A model generated the notes under the pieces. The model made no database searches and was not told where the DNA came from. It saw nothing but the letters and a program-made list of their open reading frames with translations. Below are positions 1 to 5,358 of a DNA stretch of 5,358 nucleotides, piece by piece. The translations under genes were made by a program, and so were the position numbers. The stretch's first letter is position 1; each line of letters opens with the position of its first letter. This DNA is from an uncultured Robiginitomaculum sp. (GTDB lineage: Bacteria > Pseudomonadota > Alphaproteobacteria > Caulobacterales > Maricaulaceae): the NCBI GenBank assembly GCA_938003555.1, contig CALKXN010000231.1:1-5358 (forward strand). Reading direction: 5' to 3'.

Positions 1-182
1 GCGTCGGGTTTGGCGGCATGTTTGCCACCCATCCGCCAATTGAAAAGCGTATTGAAGCGCTTAAGACATATGCGGGCGGACGCGATTATGTTCCTGCGCC
101 TACGCCGCGCGCCGCGCCGCAAAGCCCAGCAGGGAGAGGCCGGTCACAACGTCCAATTTTTGGGAAACGCGGCAGAAGATAA
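1..182 (+). CDS. htpX: HtpX-like M48 zinc metalloprotease, C-terminal end (5' partial)
   Basis: Reading from position 3 gives 59 codons ending at a TAA (180-182), with no start inside the window. The fragment begins VGFGGMFATHPPIEKRIEAL, which matches the end of the HtpX/M48B protease domain, where a conserved (L/M)F(A/S)THPP-(I/V)E-RI-AL block follows the catalytic region. HtpX is an inner-membrane, zinc-dependent protease that degrades damaged membrane proteins. The HExxH zinc site and membrane helices lie upstream and cannot be seen. After the conserved block comes a tail of about 35 residues rich in Pro, Arg and Gly (roughly residues 25-59), ending in KRGRR. It looks disordered and basic and is not part of the core fold. 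The gene converges on the leftward TRAP operon with a 70-nt gap. Family assignment is good; assignment to HtpX itself rather than another M48 subgroup is less certain. Confidence 0.8.
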   Translation, partial: VGFGGMFATHPPIEKRIEALKTYAGGRDYVPAPTPRAAPQSPAGRGRSQRPIFGKRGRR

Positions 183-252
183 TAATCGCTGACAACATGC
201 CTTGGTTGTAAACCCCAGTTATAAAATGACTGTTGTTTGATAGGGATCGTTT
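183..252. other. Convergent intergenic gap between htpX and dctM
   Basis: This is the 70-nt AT-richer space between the stop of the rightward protease gene and the stop of the leftward dctM gene. Short inverted pairs are visible: ACAAC (192-196) with GTTGT (205-209), and ACAACA (192-197) with TGTTGT (231-236). They are mutually exclusive and neither is followed by a clear T run, so no textbook intrinsic terminator can be called. Both transcripts should end around here. Confidence 0.5.
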
Positions 253-265
253 TTAATTTCGATCC
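244..265. terminator. Inverted repeat spanning the dctM stop codon, weak terminator candidate
   Basis: GGATCG (244-249) and CGATCC (260-265) are perfect 6-bp inverted arms around a 10-nt A/T-only loop (250-259) that contains the dctM stop codon (253-255). A bidirectional terminator would be expected between these convergent genes. However, neither strand carries a T tract directly after the stem, and the loop is large for such a short stem. The repeat is certain; the terminator function is a weak inference. Confidence 0.25.
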
Positions 266-1848
266 ACTAACCCTGTGGCCAGTTCCGGTATAAAGGCGAC
301 CAGTAAAATCACCACAATCTGTATGGCGATGAAGGGGAGAACCCCGCGGTAAATATCGCCTGTTTTGACTTCAGGAGGCGCGACGCCGCGCAAGTAAAAC
401 AGCGCAAATCCAAAGGGCGGCGTGAGGAAGCTGGTTTGAAGGTTAAGCGCAAATAATATACCGAGCCAGATCGGGTCTATAGTATTGCCCGGCGTGAGTT
501 CCATCGCTAACAAAGCGGGCGCAACGAGCGGGACGACGACAAAGGTGATTTCGATAAAATCGAGAAAGAATCCCAAAACAAACATCACGAGCATAACAAT
601 CAAAAGCGCGCCAACCGGCCCGCCAGGGGCCGCTTCGAGGCCGCGCGCGACAAGGTCATCTCCGCCAAAGCCGCGAAAGACGAGGCTAAATATTGTTGCG
701 CCGATCAGGATAAGAAAGACCATGGAGGTGATGTGCATCGTCGAGCGTGATGTTTCGGAGATATGGCCCGAGCCGATCAGGGTCAGAAAGGCCATAGCCG
801 CGCCGAGCAGCAGAAGCAAAGCGCCGGCTATTGCGGCGGCCACCGCGATATATTCCAAGCCCGTCCATCCCGTCTGACCGAGCCGGGTATCAACGGCAAG
901 AAGGTCTATAAAGACCATCAAAGCTGTGCCAATAGCAGCCAGAGCTATGGAGTAGCGCAGGGCTTTGTTATCGGCGTTTAGCTTCCACGCGGCGAGTAAA
1001 ACGGCGCCCAGCGCGCCCAGCGCAGCGCCGCGCGTGGGAGTCGCGTAGCCTGATAGGATTGAGCCCAGCACAGCAATGATGAGGATGATCGGCGGCAGCA
1101 TCGCGGCAAACGTGCGGCGTATAAATGGCCATATCTTCGCATCCTCTGGCCAGCCTGATGCAGGGGCAAGCTCTGGCTTTAGAGCTGCGGCAATGACGAT
1201 ATAAAGGGCGTAGGCAGCGACAAGTATCAGTCCGGGAATGAGCGCACCCGCGAACAGATCGCCAACGGAGACAACATTGCCGCCCGGAAGGTCAAAGCTG
1301 CGCTGCGCTTCTTGATAGGCATTGCTCATTTGATCACCGAGGATGACGAGCACGATAGAGGGGGGAATGATCTGGCCGAGCGTGCCTGACGCCGCAATTG
1401 CGCCGGAGGATAGGGCAGGAGAATAATTGCGTTTGAGCATTGTGGGTAAGGACAGCAGCCCCATCGTAACGACCGTTGCGCCGACAATGCCTGTGGAGGC
1501 GGCGAGCAGCGCGCCAACCATGACGACCGAAACGCCTAGTCCGCCGCGTAGCGGGCCGAATAAATCGCTCATGGAGTCCAGTAAATTTTCGGCGAGCCTC
1601 GATTTTTCTAGCATCACGCCCATAAAGACAAAGAGCGGCACGGCCATGAGTAAGTCACCCGTAATCAACGGAAAAATACGTCCCGGCAGAGCGAGCAAAA
1701 AGCTCGGTTCAAATGTCCCGCTGGCCACGCCTATGGCGGCAAAAATTAGTCCAACCCCGGCCAGGGCAAAGGCTACACGAAAACCGCACATCAAGACGCC
1801 GCAAAGCGCCGCGAACATCGATATGGCCAGCCATTCCGCGCCCGTCAT
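253..1848 (-). CDS. dctM: TRAP transporter large permease, mannitol/chloroaromatic (FcbT3-like) class
   Basis: This 531-residue, highly hydrophobic protein is the transport channel subunit of a TRAP carboxylate transporter. It uses the ion gradient to move substrate delivered by the periplasmic binding protein across the inner membrane. The DctM signature is clear: GATVVTMGLLSLPTML (123-138), then SGAIAASGTLGQIIPPSI (148-165). The second half carries LGFFLDFIEITFVVVPLVAP (425-444) and NLQTSFLTPPFGFALFYL (469-486). At 531 residues it is longer than classical DctM (about 430). The extra length lies around 280-370, with two further hydrophobic stretches (about 299-316 and 332-358), as in the COG4664/FcbT3 group. 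Its ATG overlaps the dctQ stop by 4 nt (ATGA), and an AGAGG sits 7 nt upstream, supporting this start. The gene symbol is the generic family name; the substrate is not determined by this subunit. Confidence 0.95.
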   Translation of the reverse strand: MTGAEWLAISMFAALCGVLMCGFRVAFALAGVGLIFAAIGVASGTFEPSFLLALPGRIFPLITGDLLMAVPLFVFMGVMLEKSRLAENLLDSMSDLFGPLRGGLGVSVVMVGALLAASTGIVGATVVTMGLLSLPTMLKRNYSPALSSGAIAASGTLGQIIPPSIVLVILGDQMSNAYQEAQRSFDLPGGNVVSVGDLFAGALIPGLILVAAYALYIVIAAALKPELAPASGWPEDAKIWPFIRRTFAAMLPPIILIIAVLGSILSGYATPTRGAALGALGAVLLAAWKLNADNKALRYSIALAAIGTALMVFIDLLAVDTRLGQTGWTGLEYIAVAAAIAGALLLLLGAAMAFLTLIGSGHISETSRSTMHITSMVFLILIGATIFSLVFRGFGGDDLVARGLEAAPGGPVGALLIVMLVMFVLGFFLDFIEITFVVVPLVAPALLAMELTPGNTIDPIWLGILFALNLQTSFLTPPFGFALFYLRGVAPPEVKTGDIYRGVLPFIAIQIVVILLVAFIPELATGLVDRN

Positions 1849-2531
1849 TTTGGGGCCTCTGGCATGTGTCCAAAGAGCGGTGGAATATGTTCGGGCCGCT
1901 GCGGACGCTCATAACCCCGCAGGGCCAGCGCCGCGCGAAGCGCAATAGACAGGCCCTGGGCGACGACGGATATCGCAAATAAGGGAAGAAGTGTTTTGAT
2001 CAGAAATATACCGCGAATACCGTCCGCTTCATTACTACCTTCAAGGGCGACCCAGCTTTGCGAGACAAAGCCTTGGCTCATCCACAGCAGGATAATGCAA
2101 GTCGGAATGATGAGGGCATAGAAGCCGATAATGTCAATAAAGGCTTTACGGTTTGGACTCATTTGAGAATGGAAAATATCAACGCGCACATGCTGCCCCG
2201 CAAGCAAAGTTGCGGCGCTGCCCAGCATAATCGTCGCGGCATGAAGATAGGTCGGCAACTCATCCATTTTGGTTATGGAAATGCCAAATATCGACAGGAG
2301 TACAACGCTCATTACAACAGCAATGACCATGACGGGTAGCGCCCATTTAACGACCTCGCCTATGGCGTAATTTAATCCGTCGAGAATGGAGATGAAATGC
2401 CCGCCAAGGTCACGACTAAATCTAATATGGGGAACACATAATATGATCAGCGGAAGAAGCATAAAGGGCAGCGCGAGCCAGCCTATGCCTTGGAGCGCCG
2501 CGCCGAGTGTTTCTACAGTCTCGCGCGTCAT
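1845..2531 (-). CDS. dctQ: TRAP transporter small permease, FcbT2-like
   Basis: This 228-residue inner-membrane protein is the small permease subunit, which pairs with DctM and helps dock the binding protein. Hydrophobic helices are visible at about 15-33, 58-83, 95-111, 130-150 and 174-200. The DctQ hallmark AGQHVRVDIF (111-120) follows the third helix, and a conserved loop EGSNEADGIRGIFLIKTLLP (164-183) precedes the last helix, as in the larger COG4665 group. The first helix plus linker makes it longer than the typical DctQ (about 160-180 residues), which fits the FcbT2 class and matches the enlarged partner DctM. It starts 2 nt after the stop of the binding-protein gene (TAG-CC-ATG) with no good Shine-Dalgarno sequence, so translation is probably coupled to the upstream gene. 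It ends in a 4-nt overlap with dctM. Confidence 0.93.
   Translation of the reverse strand: MTRETVETLGAALQGIGWLALPFMLLPLIILCVPHIRFSRDLGGHFISILDGLNYAIGEVVKWALPVMVIAVVMSVVLLSIFGISITKMDELPTYLHAATIMLGSAATLLAGQHVRVDIFHSQMSPNRKAFIDIIGFYALIIPTCIILLWMSQGFVSQSWVALEGSNEADGIRGIFLIKTLLPLFAISVVAQGLSIALRAALALRGYERPQRPEHIPPLFGHMPEAPK
1856..1860 (-). promoter_or_regulatory. Ribosome binding site of dctM
   Basis: On the minus strand AGAGG lies 7 nt before the dctM ATG, inside the last codons of dctQ. It is the clearest Shine-Dalgarno sequence in this operon. It supports the ATG at 1848 as the true start and suggests dctM can be initiated independently as well as by coupling. Confidence 0.55.
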
Positions 2532-2533
2532 GG

Positions 2534-3676
2534 CTAGTCGGACAGCGCTTTACCGCGCGCCGCGATATATCGGCCGTCGCTCATTTCTGTCCATCCGCGA
2601 TAGGACTCGCGGGCTTTGTAATAGCTGTCATAAATTTTGCGGGTCATGGCATCGCTTTGGCCCAGATCACGCACGACCTCGTCGGAGGTTTTAAACACTG
2701 CGCTGAGAATTTCGTTTGAGAAATATTGCGGCTCAATGCCGTGACGGGTCTTTAGCTCGACAAGCGCGCGGCCATTTTCATGGGTGTATTCGCCAAGGCT
2801 GGAATCATTGGCGGCTTTGCAGGCATATTTAATCATGGCTTGATCGGAGGCCGGTAGGCCGTTCCAAACGCCTAGATTTACACCGACGGATAATGACGCG
2901 CCGGGTTCATGAAAGCCGGGGGCGTAATAATAAGGGGCTTCGCGGTAAAACCCGAAAGCCAGATCATTCCATGGGCCGACCCATTCAGTGGCGTCAATCG
3001 CGCCGGATTGGAGCGATTGATAAATCTCTCCGCCGGATAATTTAACGGCCGCTCCGCCAAGGCGTCTAATGACTTCACCTGCAAGCCCGGGCATACGGAT
3101 TTTTAGGCCTTTGAAATCTTCGAGGCTGTTCATTTTCTTTTTATACCAGCCGCCGGTTTGATGGCCCGTATTTCCGGCTTGGAAGGCTTTAATGTTGAAC
3201 TTAGCTGATAATTCGTCCCACAGTTCTTGCCCGCCGCCAAAATCAATCCAGCCCATAATTTCAGCCGCCGTCATGCCCGCCGGAACAGCGGTGAAAAATG
3301 AGAAACCGTTAGACAAACCCTGCCAGTAATACTCGGCGGCATGATACATATCGGCCGCGCCAGAGCTGGCGGCGTCAAAGCACTCCAGAGCGCCGACAAG
3401 CTCTCCGGCGGCGTAGACCTTAACGTCAAGCCGTCCGCCGCTCATATCGCGCAGGGCCGCAGCGAAGCGATTGGGCATGATGCCGAGGCCGGGAAAGTCT
3501 TTGGGCCAACTTGTGGCCATGCGAAATTGGCGCATATTTTTAGACAGGTTCGGTGCAGCCAGCGTGTCCGAGCGTCCAGGCGCGGGTGACTTGTTTTGCT
3601 CTTTGGCCAGAACGCCTAGCGTGGCTGCGCCCGTTGCGGCGGCTGCGCCAGCTATGAATATATCGCGGCGTTTCAT
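2534..3676 (-). CDS. dctP: TRAP transporter periplasmic solute-binding protein, TakP/FcbT1-like
   Basis: This 380-residue periplasmic protein captures the substrate and hands it to the DctQ/DctM permease. The N-terminus MKRRDIFIAGAAAATGAATL has a twin arginine (3-4) followed by a hydrophobic Ala-rich stretch to about residue 24 (VLA), consistent with Tat export; there is no lipobox Cys. The mature part begins the DctP fold at FRMATSWPKDFPG (51-63). Resemblance to TakP of Rhodobacter and the Thermus lactate-binding protein is strong: AGELVGALECFDA (90-102), GNTGHQTGGWY (168-178), LKIRMPG (191-197) with the usual carboxylate-binding Arg194, and DATEWVGP (228-235), whose Glu-Trp pair helps coordinate metal and ligand in that family. 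A small 2-oxo- or 2-hydroxy-acid is therefore a plausible ligand, but this is inferred from recalled family knowledge. The start overlaps the bpt stop by 4 nt (ATGA) and has no obvious Shine-Dalgarno sequence. Confidence 0.93.
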   Translation of the reverse strand: MKRRDIFIAGAAAATGAATLGVLAKEQNKSPAPGRSDTLAAPNLSKNMRQFRMATSWPKDFPGLGIMPNRFAAALRDMSGGRLDVKVYAAGELVGALECFDAASSGAADMYHAAEYYWQGLSNGFSFFTAVPAGMTAAEIMGWIDFGGGQELWDELSAKFNIKAFQAGNTGHQTGGWYKKKMNSLEDFKGLKIRMPGLAGEVIRRLGGAAVKLSGGEIYQSLQSGAIDATEWVGPWNDLAFGFYREAPYYYAPGFHEPGASLSVGVNLGVWNGLPASDQAMIKYACKAANDSSLGEYTHENGRALVELKTRHGIEPQYFSNEILSAVFKTSDEVVRDLGQSDAMTRKIYDSYYKARESYRGWTEMSDGRYIAARGKALSD

Positions 3677-4434
3677 GGCGCGGCTTGCACGCGGTCAATT
3701 GTCGAAATGGGGTCTTCGTCAAAGCCGATCCAATGCCCGCGCTTTAAAAGCTGGGCGGGCTTGAAACGGGATTTATAATTCATCTTGGGAGAGTTCTTGA
3801 CCCAATAGCCAAGATATAAATAGGGCAGGTCATTGTGATTGCATAAATTGATATGATCAAGGATCATGAAATTGCCGAGGCTGCGTGCGGATAATTCCGG
3901 ATCAAAAAAGCTATAAACCATGGATAGACCATCGCTGAGTTCATCGACGAGGACGCAAGCGACCAAGATATGTTCCGCGTTGCGATATTCGATAATGATC
4001 GTGCGCGAGGCGCATTCTTCGACCATGATCTCGTAATTATGAAATTCCATGGCGCTCATGCCGCCGTCCGGATGGCGAAAGGAGAGATAGGCTTGCAGGA
4101 GCGCATATTGCTCTCGCGTTGCGTAAGGCTCAAGAATTTCGCGTTTAAGGTCTGCGTTCTTGCGAAGGGTTCGGCGAAAGCCTTTATTGGGTATGAACTC
4201 TTTGGTCACAACGCGTAGTGATTGGCAGGCGCGGCAATTCTCGCAGGCCGGACGATAGATCACATTTTGCGAGCGCCGAAACCCAGAGTGCGTAAGGTAA
4301 TCATTTAAATGCGGGCCAGAAAGCGGATCAAGTTGCGTGAATATTTTGCGTTCCATTTGTCCGTCCAAATAGGGGCAGGGCGCAGGAACGGTCACATAGA
4401 ATTGCAGCCGGCTGGGGTCAAACGGACGGGTCAT
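3673..4434 (-). CDS. bpt: Aspartate/glutamate leucyltransferase (Bpt), N-degron pathway
   Basis: This 253-residue cytoplasmic aminoacyl-tRNA-protein transferase is of the COG2935 (bacterial Ate1-like) family. Characterised Bpt moves leucine from Leu-tRNA to proteins with N-terminal Asp or Glu, marking them for ClpS-ClpAP degradation. The N-terminal domain contains CPYLDGQMERKIFTQL (20-35) and GFRRSQNVIYRPAC (51-64), with a Cys64-x2-Cys67-x2-Cys70 block. The catalytic, GNAT-like domain shows YLSFRHPDGG (116-125), YSFFDPELSARSLG (174-187) and the signature GYWVKNSPKMNYKSRFKP (209-226). Length is normal for the family and no key motif is missing. It overlaps the stop of the upstream DASS permease gene by 4 nt and the start of the TRAP binding-protein gene by 4 nt, so it lies inside the transport operon. 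Family is certain; leucine rather than arginine as donor is inferred from bacterial homologues. Confidence 0.94.
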   Translation of the reverse strand: MTRPFDPSRLQFYVTVPAPCPYLDGQMERKIFTQLDPLSGPHLNDYLTHSGFRRSQNVIYRPACENCRACQSLRVVTKEFIPNKGFRRTLRKNADLKREILEPYATREQYALLQAYLSFRHPDGGMSAMEFHNYEIMVEECASRTIIIEYRNAEHILVACVLVDELSDGLSMVYSFFDPELSARSLGNFMILDHINLCNHNDLPYLYLGYWVKNSPKMNYKSRFKPAQLLKRGHWIGFDEDPISTIDRVQAAP

Positions 4435-5358
4435 GAGGCGGGCAGGTCAAATACAAATGGGCTCATAATGATAAAGCTTACCCAAAGAAGTAGGACGAGG
4501 GGAAGGCCGAATTTCACAAAATCTGAAAAACGATACTGACCCGGTCCCATGACGAGCAGGTTGGTTTGGTAAGCGATGGGGGTCGCGAAACAGCAATTTG
4601 CCGCAAAAATAACGGTGAGCACCATGGTCAGCGGATCAATACCGGATTGCGCGCTAATATTGACGGCAATCGGAGCAAAGAGCAGAGCTGTAGCCGTGTT
4701 GGACAAGATATTCGTTGTTGCAGCGATAACGATAAACAGCGCGCCGAGCAGGGCGACAGGGCCAAGGGGCATAAAGGTGTCGACGACTTGATGGGCAATG
4801 AAACTGGCTCCGCCGGTACGCTCGAGCGCGAGACCCATCGCGAAGGCTGCGCCGATGAGCAGGAAGATTTTCATGTCCAATGCGCGCACGGCTTGGCGAA
4901 TATTCAAGCACTGCGTCGCGAGCATAGCCAGCGCGCCGCCAAGTGCGGCCAGCACAATGGGAACACCCGGCAGCGCGGCGGCGACAATCACGCTCAGAAA
5001 TAAGAACCGCGCAATACGGGATTTACGAATATCGGGAAGCTCTTTGGTCGCCCAATCCAGCAGAAGAACATCACGGTTTTCACGCAAGTTCGCTGTGTCG
5101 GTTTCATAGCCAAACAGTAAAAGCGTGTCCCCGGCCTCAAGACGGATATCCAGCATATGTTCGCGCAGCATGCGCGAGCGGCGCTGAATACCCAAAACAA
5201 GACACCCTGTATTTTGGCGAAAGCCAGCCAGCTTTATCGAGCGGCTAATAAGGCGCGAGCCGGGCGCGACGACAGCTTCGCTAATCACGATTGCGCCGCG
5301 GTCTGGCATGTCTTTATCCAGATTACTAAAGTCCCCAATATTGAGCATACCGCGTAAA
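4431..5358 (-). CDS. DASS/SLC13-family anion permease with TrkA-C domain (5' partial)
   Basis: The reading frame stays open past its first in-window ATG (5348) to the right edge (preceded by Leu-Arg-Gly), so that ATG is internal and the N-terminal half is missing. Numbered from that Met, residues about 20-92 form a soluble TrkA-C/RCK_C domain (EAVVAPGSRLISRSI at 24-38, DIRLEAGDTLLLFG at 67-80). The C-terminal membrane half follows, with hydrophobic segments near 114-147, 160-178, 196-211, 219-232, 240-254 and 280-300. It carries the DASS hairpin ILSNTATALLFAPIA (214-228) with the sodium-site SNT motif at 216-218, then CCFATPIAYQTNLLVMGPG (252-270). Full-length relatives have about 590-610 residues with two TrkA-C domains in the middle. 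They are sodium-coupled importers of dicarboxylates, sulfate or other anions; the substrate here cannot be told. The stop overlaps the bpt start by 4 nt. Confidence 0.92.
   Translation of the reverse strand, partial: LRGMLNIGDFSNLDKDMPDRGAIVISEAVVAPGSRLISRSIKLAGFRQNTGCLVLGIQRRSRMLREHMLDIRLEAGDTLLLFGYETDTANLRENRDVLLLDWATKELPDIRKSRIARFLFLSVIVAAALPGVPIVLAALGGALAMLATQCLNIRQAVRALDMKIFLLIGAAFAMGLALERTGGASFIAHQVVDTFMPLGPVALLGALFIVIAATTNILSNTATALLFAPIAVNISAQSGIDPLTMVLTVIFAANCCFATPIAYQTNLLVMGPGQYRFSDFVKFGLPLVLLLWVSFIIMSPFVFDLPAS

Noticed and set aside
100..125. GC-rich repeated gccgcgc units as a possible regulatory repeat
   Set aside because: They encode the Pro/Arg/Ala tail of the protease and look like ordinary GC-rich codon use rather than an independent repeat.
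10..192. Plus-strand ATG-started open frame of 60 codons
   Set aside because: It overlaps the M48 C-terminus in another frame. The frame starting at position 3 gives a recognisable THPPIEKRIEAL block, while this frame gives no family-like sequence.
192..236. ACAACA/GTTGT/TGTTGT inverted pairs as a terminator or operator
   Set aside because: The stems are only 5-6 bp, loops are 8 or 33 nt, the pairings compete, and no T run follows, so they are close to chance expectation.
485..877. Plus-strand open frame of 130 codons antisense to dctM
   Set aside because: It is Lys/Ser/Pro-rich shadow translation opposite the well-supported DctM, with no recognisable motif or ribosome binding site.
1427..1948. 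Plus-strand open frame of 173 codons antisense to dctM and dctQ
   Set aside because: It is low-complexity Ser/Pro/Thr/Ala-rich translation typical of the complement of a hydrophobic membrane protein gene, with no domain-like pattern. It also spans the dctM/dctQ junction.
4566..5003. Plus-strand open frame of 145 codons antisense to the DASS permease
   Set aside because: Its Gln/Arg/Gly/His-rich composition reflects the complement of membrane helices; the opposite strand carries clear SNT and ATPIAYQTN motifs.
5346..5348. ATG at 5348 (minus) as the true start of the DASS gene
   Set aside because: The frame continues open to the window edge, and family members have membrane helices plus more TrkA-C sequence before this point, so the Met is internal.

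Overview
The window looks like a chromosomal segment of an alphaproteobacterium. The evidence is the Bpt-type leucyltransferase with its CxxCxxC block, the FcbT/TakP-type TRAP transporter, and moderate GC with densely packed genes. A marine or stalked group such as Hyphomonadaceae/Maricaulales is possible, but this is inference from protein style only. No RNA gene, CRISPR array, insertion sequence, prophage or origin is visible.

Layout. Positions 1-182 (+) hold the last 59 codons of an HtpX-like M48 membrane metalloprotease, read in a frame that has no long ATG-started ORF. A 70-nt gap (183-252) follows, where this gene meets a leftward gene set tail to tail. Everything from 253 to the right edge is one tightly packed leftward (-) run. 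In transcription order it holds: a DASS/SLC13-type carboxylate permease with an internal TrkA-C (RCK_C) domain (4431-5358, 5' end outside the window); bpt, an aspartate/glutamate leucyltransferase of the N-degron pathway (3673-4434); a TRAP solute-binding protein with a Tat-like leader (2534-3676); the TRAP small permease DctQ (1845-2531); and the TRAP large permease DctM (253-1848).

Three of the four junctions are 4-nt ATGA stop/start overlaps. The fourth (binding protein to DctQ) has a 2-nt gap. This makes a single polycistronic, translationally coupled unit very likely, with its promoter beyond the right edge. The last three genes form a complete TRAP transporter of the mannitol/chloroaromatic class (FcbT1-3, COG4663-4665). 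Its binding protein resembles TakP and the Thermus lactate-binding protein, so a small 2-oxo- or 2-hydroxy-carboxylate is a reasonable substrate guess. The DASS permease would also import carboxylates or another anion, so two sodium-coupled uptake systems appear to bracket a protein-degradation transferase.

The most notable point is this coupling of an N-degron transferase to two anion transporters. No clearly new system was found; each gene belongs to a recognisable family.
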